Source: Bacilli bacterium | GTDB lineage: Bacteria > Bacillota_I > Bacilli_A > RF39 > UBA660 | DNA length: 36,055 nt | Assembly (NCBI GenBank): GCA_016293205.1 | Contig: JAEDES010000008.1 | Coordinates: forward strand, 1-36,055 | Direction of reading: 5' to 3' | Shown here: positions 14,824 to 23,096 of the stretch, piece after piece | Layout of the letters: each line of letters begins with the position of its first letter | Numbering within the stretch: position 1 is the first letter of the stretch | The notes under the pieces: generated by a model | Told to the model about the DNA's origin: nothing | The model's database searches: none | What the model saw: the letters and a program-made list of their open reading frames with translations, nothing else | Program-made: the position numbers and the translations under genes

Positions 14824-15897
14824 GTGAGTGAAAATGTAAGAGGTTTAAAACAACTCTTAGAGAAATTATTAAAAAAATCATCTAAAGTTTTCATAGTAGG
14901 TCATAAAGAAGCAGATTATGATTCAATTGGCTCTTCAATAGGATTACAAGCCTTATGTCAAGCTTTAGGTAAAGAGGTATATATTGTTTTAGATGACCCG
15001 GAAATTGACATGGAACCAGGTGTAAAAAAGATTGTTGATGAATATAGTGATATGTTTAATATGATAAGTATTGATGAATATAAAAAATTAAAAGATGAAG
15101 AATCATTACTTATAATGACAGATGTAAATAAACGACATATGATTCCATTTCCAGAAGATATAGATTCGTTTAAAGAAATATTAATTTTAGATCATCATGA
15201 AGAAGATCAAAATACAGTAAATACTCCTTATCATTTAATAGATCCAAAAATATCATCTGCATCAGAAATAGTAGGTCAATTACTTCATGAATTTAAAATT
15301 AAATATACAAAAGATGTTGCTAATTTCTTACTTGCAGGTATTTTTCTAGATACTAAAAGATTTAAGAAAAACACAACACAAAATACTCATGATGTTGCAA
15401 GAATATTAATTGAAAATGGTGGAGATAATGAATTTGTAAATGAATTATTCTTAGAAGAATTTGATGCTGATAGAAAGATAAATGATTTAGTATTTAATGG
15501 AACTTTCTTTCAACATTATCAAAATATGTTATTTCAAAATCATAATATTTCATTTACTTTAAATAGAGAAGCTCCTGAGACAATTTATCGTAAAGAAGAA
15601 ATAGCCAAAGCCTCAGATAAAATGTTAAAGTATCGAATAGATGCAGCCTTTGTAATGGGCTTTGTTAAAGAAGGATTAATCTCTATAAGTGCTAGAGGAA
15701 AAAACCAAATAGATGTAGGTGCTATCATGTCTAAAATGAATGGTGGAGGAAATGCCCATAGTGCAGGTGGTAGAATTACATCTGATAATATTCTAGAAGT
15801 AGAAGAACAACTTATGCAAATTGTAGCAGAGTCAATTGAACAAATTGATAAAAATGCTCAAGAACAACCACTTCAAAAAATAAAATTACCAATCTAA
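14824..15897 (+). CDS. DHH-DHHA1 phosphodiesterase, stand-alone GdpP-like (c-di-AMP)
   Basis: 357 residues. DHH domain with GHKEADYDSIG (His27, Asp31, Asp33), Asp100 in IMTDVN, DHH at 123-125 and Asp176 in AGIFLDTKRF: a complete Mn-binding set. DHHA1 domain with GGGNAHSAGG (307-316). The sequence looks like the C-terminal half of GdpP, which cleaves c-di-AMP to pApA; the usual N-terminal membrane helices, PAS and degenerate GGDEF domains are absent. It starts at a GTG after GGAGAGAG. GdpP normally sits in the rplI-dnaB region; here it is a single gene between two terminators. NrnA (nanoRNase/pAp phosphatase) is the alternative, but the EVYIVLDDPEIDMEPGVKK segment fits GdpP better. Confidence 0.8.
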   Translation: MSENVRGLKQLLEKLLKKSSKVFIVGHKEADYDSIGSSIGLQALCQALGKEVYIVLDDPEIDMEPGVKKIVDEYSDMFNMISIDEYKKLKDEESLLIMTDVNKRHMIPFPEDIDSFKEILILDHHEEDQNTVNTPYHLIDPKISSASEIVGQLLHEFKIKYTKDVANFLLAGIFLDTKRFKKNTTQNTHDVARILIENGGDNEFVNELFLEEFDADRKINDLVFNGTFFQHYQNMLFQNHNISFTLNREAPETIYRKEEIAKASDKMLKYRIDAAFVMGFVKEGLISISARGKNQIDVGAIMSKMNGGGNAHSAGGRITSDNILEVEEQLMQIVAESIEQIDKNAQEQPLQKIKLPI

Positions 15898-15898
15898 A

Positions 15899-15927
15899 AA
15901 GAAAGTCTCTAAACTTTCTTTTTTTTG
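15899..15927 (+). terminator. Terminator of the DHH gene
   Basis: AGAAAGT-ctctaa-ACTTTCT followed by a long T-run. Confidence 0.9.
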
Positions 15928-15955
15928 TTAATAATATAAATAGGAGGTGTTATAA

Positions 15956-16621
15956 ATAAGTTTTCATTATCGTTATAAAAAACAAATAATTATTATATCA
16001 ATCATATTAATATTATTATCAGTATCCGGATATTTTATTTATATAAACATTCCTAAAAAAGAAGAAATAAAAATATCCAAAGAAGAACCAATAAAAAAAG
16101 AAAAAGAAGTAAAAGAAGAAACTAAATATAAAGTAGATATTAAAGGTCAAATAAATAATCCAGGAATCTACGAAGTAGTAATATCATCAAGAGTAATAGA
16201 TGTAATAAATCTTGCAGGAGGATTAACAGTAAATGCAGATACATCAGTTATAAATCTTTCAAAAAAAGTAATAGATGAAATGGTTATAATAATCTACTCA
16301 AAAGATGAAGTAACAAACTTTAAAAAGACAAAAGAAATAGAACAACAAGTACAAGATCAATGTATTCAAAAAGATGAAAACTCTCTAAAAAATGATGCAT
16401 GTATTTCATCAAATAAAAATACTAATACGACTAAAGTATCAATTAATAATGCATCAATTGAAGAATTAATGACTCTACCAGGAATAGGTGAAAGTAAAGC
16501 TAAAGATATAATTGATTATCGTACTAAAAATGGACCATTTAAAAAACTAGAAGATTTAAAAAATATCCCAGGTATAGGTGAAAATGTCTACAATAAGCTT
16601 AAGGAAAATATTACTTTGTAA
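15956..16621 (+). CDS. comEA: Competence protein ComEA, with an apparent AUA start codon
   Basis: 221 residues: short basic N-terminus, one membrane helix (about 10-30), a Lys/Glu-rich linker, an SLBB-type domain (about 58-118, VDIKGQINNPGIYEV and NLAGGLTVNAD), a second linker and a C-terminal helix-hairpin-helix pair (about 163-219, LPGIGESKAKDIIDYR and IPGIGENVYNKL). ComEA is the membrane DNA receptor for transformation. AGGAGGTG (15942-15949) stands 8 nt (counted from the AGGAGG core) before ATA at 15956. An in-frame TAA lies just upstream, and no ATG, GTG or TTG follows in frame before the membrane helix; the first ATG (16280) would remove the helix and most of the SLBB domain. Domain content and length agree with B. 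subtilis ComEA (205 residues). Confidence 0.85.
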   Translation: MSFHYRYKKQIIIISIILILLSVSGYFIYINIPKKEEIKISKEEPIKKEKEVKEETKYKVDIKGQINNPGIYEVVISSRVIDVINLAGGLTVNADTSVINLSKKVIDEMVIIIYSKDEVTNFKKTKEIEQQVQDQCIQKDENSLKNDACISSNKNTNTTKVSINNASIEELMTLPGIGESKAKDIIDYRTKNGPFKKLEDLKNIPGIGENVYNKLKENITL

Positions 16622-18605
16622 TTACATATACATACTAATATTATTTATAGTAATAGTATTCTCAATACCAAGATTATTTATTAATAAAACTTTCTACAAA
16701 GAAGGATTAATAAAAGAAGAATTTATTATAAAGAAAATAACTATATCTGATTTAAAAATAAATTTAATTTTAAAAAACAAAGAAACAGTTATTGGAACAT
16801 ATTATTTTAAAACAAAAAAAGAACAAAAGTATTTTGAAAATAATTATAAATTAGGAGATAAAATACTAATAAGTGGAGAACTCTATTTACCAAAAGAAAA
16901 CACTTCTAAATATTTATTTAATTATAAGAAATATCTATCTACTAAAAATATCTACCATCAATTAAAAATAAATAGTTATAAAAAGATATCTAATAATAAA
17001 AATATATTTTATTTTATAAAGCAAAAAATACTAAGGCATTTTAACAATAATCCATATTTAAATATTTTATTAATAGGAGATAATTCATATGTACCCAAAG
17101 AAATAACAAAGTCATATCAAAATAATGGATTATCACACTTATTCTCAATAAGTGGAATGCATGTTGCTTTAATTGCAAATATCATATCTAAATTATTAAC
17201 TAAGTTAAATGAAAATAAAAAGGCACTAATTATAAGTATCTTTTTATTATTATATTTAAAAATAGTAGGTTTTCAAGCTGCTGTAATAAGAGGAGTAGTA
17301 TTTTACATATTAATTCAAATAAATAAAGTGTTTAATTTAAATATAAAACTAATAAATCTTTTTATATTAACTTTATCAATAACCATACTTATAAATCCCA
17401 AATTTATATATGATTTAGGATTTCAATATTCATTCTCTATAAGCTTTGTATTAATTTATTTATCTAATATTCTAAATGGCAAATATTCTCTTTTAAAAGT
17501 ATCAATAATTTCATTTTTAGTAAGTCTTCCAATCTCTTTATATAATTTTCATGAATTAAATTTCTTTAGTATATTTTTAAATCTCTTCTTTGTACCATTA
17601 ATAGTAAATATAATATTCCCAGTAACAGTATTAACATCAGTATTTACATTTTTAATTCCTATTTACAATATATTAACAAGTATTATGGAAAAACTATCTT
17701 TATTAACTTCAAAAATCTCTATATTAAAATTTACATTTACGCATCTACCAATATATTTTTATATAATCTATATCATTATAATAATTTTAATAATTATAAA
17801 CTTAAAAAGAAAAAAGTATTATCCAATCTACTTATTAATCTTAATATTATTTATTCATTACAATATCCCATCCTTCACAAATATCTCATATATCACAATG
17901 ATAGATGTAGGGCAAGGAGATTCTATTCTAATTCATTCCAACAAAGAAAGTATATTAATTGATACAGGTGGCAAAGTATCTTCAAATACTTCTATCACAG
18001 AAAATACAATTATTCCAATATTAAAAAGTCTAGGTATAAAAAGAATAAAATATTTAATTCTTACACATGGGGATTATGATCATATGGGAGAGTCACTTAA
18101 TTTAATAGAAAACTTCAAAGTAAAAACAGTTATCTTTAATGTTGGAAATTATAATTACTTAGAACAAGAATTAATAAAAAAATTAAATAAAAAGAAAATA
18201 CCATATTATCAAAATGTTGAAGAATTATCTCTTAATAAAAATAAATTATACTTTTTAAATACGAAATTATACGACAATGAAAATGATAATAGTAGTGTGA
18301 TTTATACAAATATAAATAACCATAAAATACTATTAATGGGAGATGCTGGAGTGGGAGTTGAAGAAGAATTAATAAAAAAATATAATCTAAAAAACATAGA
18401 TATTTTAAAAGTAGGTCATCATGGTTCAAAAACATCTTCAAGCATAGACTTTATTAATTATATAAATCCTAAAATATCACTTATATCAGTAGGAGAAGAT
18501 AATAAATTTAATCATCCAAATCAAGAAGTACTAGAAATATTAAGAAACACTAAAATATATCGTACAGATAAAGAAGGTACAATTACAATTAAATTAAAGG
18601 AGTAA
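16584..18605 (+). CDS. comEC: DNA uptake channel ComEC/Rec2
   Basis: 673 residues. N-terminal helix and DUF4131/OB-like region (about 10-145), Competence transmembrane domain (about 155-430, including the conserved LFSISGMHVALIA and GFQAAVIRG segments), and a C-terminal metallo-beta-lactamase domain (about 435-670) with VGQGDSILI, THGDYDHMGE (about 493-502) and KVGHHGSKTS. It carries single-stranded DNA across the membrane; the beta-lactamase-like domain is the proposed strand-degrading nuclease. The start overlaps comEA by 38 nt. An in-frame GTG at 16578 is possible, but the ATG at 16584 after ATAGGTGA is preferred. The set appears complete, so the uptake step of natural competence is plausible. 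Confidence 0.93.
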   Translation: MSTISLRKILLCNYIYILILFIVIVFSIPRLFINKTFYKEGLIKEEFIIKKITISDLKINLILKNKETVIGTYYFKTKKEQKYFENNYKLGDKILISGELYLPKENTSKYLFNYKKYLSTKNIYHQLKINSYKKISNNKNIFYFIKQKILRHFNNNPYLNILLIGDNSYVPKEITKSYQNNGLSHLFSISGMHVALIANIISKLLTKLNENKKALIISIFLLLYLKIVGFQAAVIRGVVFYILIQINKVFNLNIKLINLFILTLSITILINPKFIYDLGFQYSFSISFVLIYLSNILNGKYSLLKVSIISFLVSLPISLYNFHELNFFSIFLNLFFVPLIVNIIFPVTVLTSVFTFLIPIYNILTSIMEKLSLLTSKISILKFTFTHLPIYFYIIYIIIIILIIINLKRKKYYPIYLLILILFIHYNIPSFTNISYITMIDVGQGDSILIHSNKESILIDTGGKVSSNTSITENTIIPILKSLGIKRIKYLILTHGDYDHMGESLNLIENFKVKTVIFNVGNYNYLEQELIKKLNKKKIPYYQNVEELSLNKNKLYFLNTKLYDNENDNSSVIYTNINNHKILLMGDAGVGVEEELIKKYNLKNIDILKVGHHGSKTSSSIDFINYINPKISLISVGEDNKFNHPNQEVLEILRNTKIYRTDKEGTITIKLKE

Positions 18606-18640
18606 AATGAATTAATTAATAATGAAATAAACAAAAAAAT

Positions 18641-18668
18641 AAAAGAACTATAACCAAATAGGTCTTTT
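18641..18668 (+). terminator. Probable comEC terminator
   Basis: AAAAGA (18641-18646) with TCTTTT (18663-18668), and inner CTAT with ATAG, one mismatch between. Weaker than the other terminators of the window. Confidence 0.5.
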
Positions 18669-18708
18669 CATTTTATACTATGATATAATTTTAATAGGAT
18701 CTGATTAC

Positions 18709-18819
18709 ATGAAAATACCTTTAAGATATCAAAATACAGAATATGAGTGTGGAACAACATCTTTTGTAAATGCATTAGCATATTTATATGATAGAGAAGT
18801 AATTTTAATAATTAGATAA
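18709..18819 (+). pseudogene. Truncated C39-like cysteine peptidase fragment
   Basis: 36 codons from an ATG, ending TAA. YQNTEYECGTTSFVNALAYL has the Gln/Cys/Gly start of papain-like C39 peptidases (Cys in ECGTTS would be the nucleophile), but the frame ends shortly after YDREV, so the catalytic His and Asp are missing. No continuation is visible in the other frames. A -10-like TATAAT (18684-18689) lies upstream. Probably the stump of a deleted gene. Confidence 0.6.
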
Positions 18820-18836
18820 TAGAAGGAAATGATTAT

Positions 18837-18986
18837 ATGAAATTTTTAGGTAGTAAAACTATAGAGACAGATAGACTAATATTAAAAGCTCAAACAATGG
18901 ATGAACAACATTACTTATGGAGTGTTTTAATGCTACCAGAAGTTAATAAATATTATCCTACTGTACCAAAAAAGTTTACAAAATAA
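18837..18986 (+). pseudogene. Truncated GNAT acetyltransferase fragment
   Basis: 49 codons after an AGAAGGAAA ribosome binding site. MKFLGSKTIETDRLILK followed by LPEVNKYY is the typical opening of RimJ/RimL-type GNAT acetyltransferases, normally 160-190 residues. The acetyl-CoA-binding motif (Q/RxxGxG/A) is absent because the frame stops after VPKKFTK. A terminator stands directly after the stop, which suggests an internal deletion that kept the gene's ends. Confidence 0.6.
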
Positions 18987-19009
18987 AGAAGTTATATCCT
19001 TCTTTTTTT
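18986..19009 (+). terminator. Terminator after the GNAT remnant
   Basis: AAGAAG-ttatatc-CTTCTT with T-run. Confidence 0.75.
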
Positions 19010-19092
19010 ATAAAATTAAATTGTAAAATAGGCTAAATTACCTAGACTTTTATTATAATATTTTGTAAAATGAATTTAACGGTGGTGGTAGT

Positions 19093-19998
19093 ATGCAAAA
19101 AGTTAGTGAATTATTTAGTGACTCAGACAAAACTGCATTATACCAATCTTTTGCTGCAGCATGCAGCGACAAAGACTTTAAAGATTTTGTATACGGATTA
19201 GATATTGAAGAAGAAATACTAATGAAATATACTTCTAGTTTAGAAGATGCTTTTATTGAGTGTAAAAATTGTAAAAACTGCAAGAATTTAGCAGATTGTA
19301 AAAATAATGAACCAGGTTATAAATATACACCAATTAAAGATAGAAATATCATTAATTTTTCGTATGTAGCTTGCGATAAAAAACAAAAAGAATTAAATGA
19401 TAATGAATATAAAAAATATATTGAATTATTTGATATGCCAAAAGATATTGCAAGAGCATCATTAAAAGATATTTATAAAGAAGATAAAAGATTACCAGTA
19501 TTTAAATATATTACTGAATTTATTAATAATTATGATAATGAAGATAAACCAAAAGGTTTATATTTACATGGTTCGTTTGGATCAGGCAAGACTTATTTAG
19601 TAGCAGCACTATTTAATGAATTAGCAAAAAAGAAAAATATCAGGAGTGTATTAATTTATTATCCTGAGTTTTTAAGGAGCCTAAAAGCCTCTTTTCAAAC
19701 AACTTATACAGAACAATTTAATTATATTAAAAAAGTACCTTTATTGTTACTAGATGACATCGGTGCAGAAAATTGTAGTGCATGGGCAAGAGATGAAGTA
19801 CTTGGACCAATTCTCCAATATAGAATGGATTCTCATTTACCTACATTCTTTACTTCAAACTTAACACTTGAAGAATTAGAAATATCACTTGCAATGACCT
19901 CATCCGGAGTCGATAAAGTAAAAGCAAGAAGAATAGTTGAAAGAATTAAACAACTTACAACTGACTTAGAACTAATTAGTAAAAATAGAAGGGATTGA
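19093..19998 (+). CDS. dnaI: Primosomal protein DnaI (helicase loader)
   Basis: 301 residues. The N-terminal part has a Cys cluster (Cys57, 60, 63, 69 in CKNCKNCKNLADC) that matches the zinc-binding helicase-interaction domain of DnaI. The C-terminal AAA+ domain has Walker A GSFGSGKT (160-167), Walker B LLLLDDIGAE (217-226), a sensor-1-like TFFTSNLT and an arginine-rich end (KARRIVERIK). DnaI loads the replicative helicase DnaC at origins and restarting forks. In B. subtilis dnaI follows dnaB near thrS; here thrS is 3 kb downstream, and the RNB gene starts 4 nt after the dnaI stop, so these two are one operon. A GGTGGTGG site precedes the ATG. Confidence 0.92.
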   Translation: MQKVSELFSDSDKTALYQSFAAACSDKDFKDFVYGLDIEEEILMKYTSSLEDAFIECKNCKNCKNLADCKNNEPGYKYTPIKDRNIINFSYVACDKKQKELNDNEYKKYIELFDMPKDIARASLKDIYKEDKRLPVFKYITEFINNYDNEDKPKGLYLHGSFGSGKTYLVAALFNELAKKKNIRSVLIYYPEFLRSLKASFQTTYTEQFNYIKKVPLLLLDDIGAENCSAWARDEVLGPILQYRMDSHLPTFFTSNLTLEELEISLAMTSSGVDKVKARRIVERIKQLTTDLELISKNRRD

Positions 19999-20002
19999 TA
20001 AT

Positions 20003-21946
20003 ATGAAGAGTATTGATAGAGCATTAATTAAATATTTAACAGGAACAGGTTCAAAAGTATCAGTTCAGGAGATAAGTATTTATGCAACCAAACATGGTGA
20101 TGATCTAATCGATACTCTTTTTATGATCTTAAATAAAGAACTTGATAGTTATACAGGAGATCATTCTTTAGAAAAATTAACTGAAGCATTTAATTATATG
20201 AATGTTATTCTTGCAAATGCTGAAGAATTAAATAGAAAATATTTATTAAAAAGATTAAATAAACTTTCAACAAAACTAGATAGAATTGAAGAAGAGAGAA
20301 AAGATGTATTTAAAAATCCTGAAAAAGTTCATGATGAATTCTTTAAACTACATGAAAGAATTGATGAGCTTAGAGAAGCTGCTGATAAAGAAGATAGCAA
20401 ACAATTTGACTTTATGAGTTACTTAATTAAAGAAAGTCAAAATATTGCTTATGTAGAATTTACTTTAAAGAAACTTCCACATTTAGTAAACATTAAAGAT
20501 AAAAATGGAAAAAGTTTATATGCAACAGCTATAACAGAATGTCTAGATACATTAGGAGAAGATGAAGAAAAGACTCTTTATTTAATTAATTTAATTTCTT
20601 TGTTACAATCTCAACAATCATTTAAAATATCCGAAAATGAAAAAAGAAAAATCTTAAATGAAATATATCAAACTTTAGAACATTTATCTTATAACAAAAA
20701 AGTAGCTAAACAAAATAGAGAAAAAATTAGATATATTGAAATAATCAAAGAAATGGTAAAACAAGAAAATGAAGATAATAAAGATATTGAAAGTATCGCT
20801 ACTAAATATAATATTCCAATCTTCTTTGATGATTATATAACAGGAGCAGTAACACTAGTACAAAAGCCAAGTGATAAAACACTATATCCTGATAGAGAAT
20901 TAATAACAGATTATACAGTTACAATCGATGGAGAAAATGCTGTTGAAATAGATGATGCCTTATCATGTAAAAAATTACCAAATGGTAATTATATGTTAGG
21001 AGTACATATAGCATCAGTATTAGGATATTTCCCATATGGTAGTGAAATAATAGAAGAAGCATTTAGAAGAAATCAATCAATTTATTTGAAACATCCATAT
21101 CAAGATAATGATGATGATTATTCTAAAGTAGTTCCAATCTTCCCATATGAATTTAGCGCAGATAAAGCCTCACTAAAAGAAGGAGAACCAAGGCTTGCAA
21201 GAACATATTTCTTTGAAATTGATCCAAAAGGAAATGTTGTTACTCAAATGTTTGTAAAAAGTATTGTTACAAGTGATAAAAAAATATCATATCAAGAAGC
21301 TAATCATATCTTAAGAAAACAAGATTCAGATAATCCTAAATTACAACAAACACTATTAAATCTACAAGAAGTTGCAACAATTCTTGATAGAAAATATAAA
21401 GCATCTGATATTTATGAAATAATGAAAACTTCTACTTATAATTATTCTGATTTAAAAGTTAAAAAGAAAGGCGCTGAAAATATAATATATCAATGTATGC
21501 TATTAACAGGTACTAGAGTAGGAGAATTCTTTAGGAAGAATAATTATCCATGTTTATTTAGAGTACTTTCACTAGATAAAGAAACAGATCAAAGAACAAG
21601 TGAAATGATCGACTTATTATTAGAAGGAAATGAAGGCAGTAATTTAGAAAGAATATCTCACTTAGTTGATAGTATTTATCCAAAAGGAAGATATGATACT
21701 GAAGGAAGACATGATGGATTAGATCTAGATTATTATTGTCACTGTACTTCTAGCTTAAGAAGAGCACAAGATATTCTAATAGAACATGCATTAGAAGTAT
21801 GTTATGATCAAGAACCTACCGAAGAAGAGTTAGTTGAATTAAGAGAGGAAATTGAAAAGAGAAAAACTCAAATTAATTCAAGAAATAAACCTATTGATTG
21901 GTTTACACAAGAATATAATAGAACATATCAAAAGAGAAGACATTAG
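20003..21946 (+). CDS. RNB-domain exoribonuclease of unusual architecture
   Basis: 647 residues. Residues 1-290 are charged, helical and unlike the cold-shock domains of RNase R/II. The RNB domain (about 300-620) carries TIDGENAVEIDDAL (307-320), GVHIASVLGYF, and CHCTSSLRRAQDILIEHA (about 578-595), the last matching the THFTSPIRRY-D segment. No S1 domain follows. Compared with E. coli RNase II (Asp201, 207, 209, 210) the residues here are Asp309, Glu315, Asp317, Asp318, so one metal-site Asp is Glu. RNB enzymes degrade RNA 3'-5' by hydrolysis. It is cotranscribed with dnaI and closed by its own terminator. Activity and specificity are open. Confidence 0.85.
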   Translation: MKSIDRALIKYLTGTGSKVSVQEISIYATKHGDDLIDTLFMILNKELDSYTGDHSLEKLTEAFNYMNVILANAEELNRKYLLKRLNKLSTKLDRIEEERKDVFKNPEKVHDEFFKLHERIDELREAADKEDSKQFDFMSYLIKESQNIAYVEFTLKKLPHLVNIKDKNGKSLYATAITECLDTLGEDEEKTLYLINLISLLQSQQSFKISENEKRKILNEIYQTLEHLSYNKKVAKQNREKIRYIEIIKEMVKQENEDNKDIESIATKYNIPIFFDDYITGAVTLVQKPSDKTLYPDRELITDYTVTIDGENAVEIDDALSCKKLPNGNYMLGVHIASVLGYFPYGSEIIEEAFRRNQSIYLKHPYQDNDDDYSKVVPIFPYEFSADKASLKEGEPRLARTYFFEIDPKGNVVTQMFVKSIVTSDKKISYQEANHILRKQDSDNPKLQQTLLNLQEVATILDRKYKASDIYEIMKTSTYNYSDLKVKKKGAENIIYQCMLLTGTRVGEFFRKNNYPCLFRVLSLDKETDQRTSEMIDLLLEGNEGSNLERISHLVDSIYPKGRYDTEGRHDGLDLDYYCHCTSSLRRAQDILIEHALEVCYDQEPTEEELVELREEIEKRKTQINSRNKPIDWFTQEYNRTYQKRRH

Positions 21947-21956
21947 TCTTCTTTTT
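21935..21956 (+). terminator. Terminator of dnaI-RNB operon
   Basis: AGAAGAC-ATTA-GTCTTCT and T-run, overlapping the stop codon. Confidence 0.85.
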
Positions 21957-21966
21957 ATGTGTAAAA

Positions 21967-21994
21967 TTGACAAATTAAAAAAAATGTGTATAAT
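21967..21994 (+). promoter_or_regulatory. Promoter of the M23 peptidase gene
   Basis: Consensus TTGACA (21967-21972), a 16-bp spacer, TATAAT (21989-21994), with TGTG just before the -10 (extended -10 type). Confidence 0.85.
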
Positions 21995-22022
21995 ATGTTC
22001 TACTTCCTTGGAGGTGGAATGT

Positions 22023-22823
22023 GTGAAGTCAGAAACGTCTTATGTTTTAAGAGGAAAATGTATTATTACAATTTCAATCGTATTATTAGTTGCATCAATT
22101 GGATTAATGACATTCAATATGGCCGCTGACCAAGGTGAATATTCATTTCTATATGAACAAGTAGATGTTAATAATATAGCAACAGCAGCAGTCCCAATAA
22201 AAAAGGATACAACAAATAAAATAATTACAGAATTATTATTAACAGAAACACCATATAAAGTAGAACAGAATCAAGAAAGTAAGAAGGAAATCTTTAATAT
22301 ATTTCAAGAAGTTCCAAAAGTAGAGGATGCTAAACCAGTAGTTGCTCCAAAAAGACATTGGTATTTACCAACAGAACAAGGGACAATTACTCAATATCCT
22401 GGATATAATCATGTTGCTTTAGATATAACAAGCCCTAGAGGTGTATATGAAGCAATTTATCCAGTAGCAGAGGGAGTTATTTCTGGAATATATAGAGATT
22501 ACGCTGGCGCATTAATCGTAACAGTAAGACATAACATTGAAGGGAAAATTTATACTTCACAATATGTTCACTTATCATCATATGCTCCAGGATTATATGT
22601 AGGTAAACCAGTATCAGTAAATGATAGATTAGGACAAATGGGATCAACTGGAATCTCAACAGGAGTACACTTACATTTAGCAGTAATAGATTGCTCTTTA
22701 TATGGAGACAATACTTGTCCAGAATTAGGAAGCTTTTACAGTTATGCTAACTATCGTTTAGGCCAAGGATTTTATGGATTACAAAATTTAATGTATGTTC
22801 CATATACTTGGTATGGTAGATAA
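22023..22823 (+). CDS. Membrane-anchored M23 (LytM) peptidoglycan endopeptidase-like protein
   Basis: 266 residues from GTG. Short cytoplasmic N-terminus, one membrane helix (about 13-32), a linker, then a LytM domain (about 112-240) with NHVALDI (His130, Asp134), YVHLSS (His183) and VHLHLA (His216, His218): the full set of zinc and catalytic residues. It could cut peptide cross-links in the wall during growth or division, or regulate other hydrolases. The frame is open upstream to 21852, but GGAGGTGG (22010-22017) and the promoter place the start at GTG 22023; the upstream part is antecedent RNB sequence in another frame. The C-terminal 30 residues are Tyr/Gly-rich. Confidence 0.9.
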   Translation: MKSETSYVLRGKCIITISIVLLVASIGLMTFNMAADQGEYSFLYEQVDVNNIATAAVPIKKDTTNKIITELLLTETPYKVEQNQESKKEIFNIFQEVPKVEDAKPVVAPKRHWYLPTEQGTITQYPGYNHVALDITSPRGVYEAIYPVAEGVISGIYRDYAGALIVTVRHNIEGKIYTSQYVHLSSYAPGLYVGKPVSVNDRLGQMGSTGISTGVHLHLAVIDCSLYGDNTCPELGSFYSYANYRLGQGFYGLQNLMYVPYTWYGR

Positions 22824-22828
22824 AAATA

Positions 22829-22857
22829 TTGCAAAACAAAGAAATATGTGTTATATT
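22829..22857 (+). promoter_or_regulatory. Promoter of the thrS T-box transcript
   Basis: TTGCAA (22829-22834), a 17-bp spacer, TATATT (22852-22857). A second TTGACA at 22857-22862 has no -10 at a suitable distance. Confidence 0.5.
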
Positions 22858-22911
22858 TGACACATGCAAGTTAATTACAAAGACAAAGGATACGATAAAT
22901 TATCTAAGTTT

Positions 22912-23077
22912 TAAAGAGAGTTCGTGGTAGGTGTAAACGAATAAACATTTAATTTATTACTCCCTTTCGAGTAGAACTATCAAATGTAGTTCCGGTTCAA
23001 AGCCGTTATTAAATTAAGATAAACCAAGGATGGTACCGTGTATTTTCACTCCTATATAGCAATATATAGGAGTTTTT
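22912..23077 (+). promoter_or_regulatory. T-box riboswitch (threonine) with terminator
   Basis: The conserved parts are in order: stem I start AAAGAGAGTTCG with the GGTGTAAACGAA loop (to about 22942); ACT (22959-22961) as probable Thr specifier; CGAGTAG (22968-22974); GCCGTTATTAAATTAAG (about 23003-23019); and the T-box AAGGATGGTACCGTG (from about 23026), whose GGTACC region pairs with the uncharged tRNA end. The terminator is ACTCCTATATA-GCAA-TATATAGGAGT plus T-run (23048-23077). When tRNA-Thr is uncharged, the antiterminator forms and thrS is read. The specifier is assigned from its position before GAGTAG and from the downstream gene. Confidence 0.92.
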
Positions 23078-23096
23078 ATTTTATAGGAGGGATAAT

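Noticed and set aside
16280..16621. Short ComEA starting at ATG 16280
   Set aside because: It would lack the membrane helix and most of the SLBB domain and has no good ribosome binding site, while the upstream frame is fully ComEA-like.
21852..22022. N-terminal extension of the M23 peptidase to 21852
   Set aside because: It would overlap the RNB gene and its terminator; a promoter and ribosome binding site lie directly before GTG 22023.
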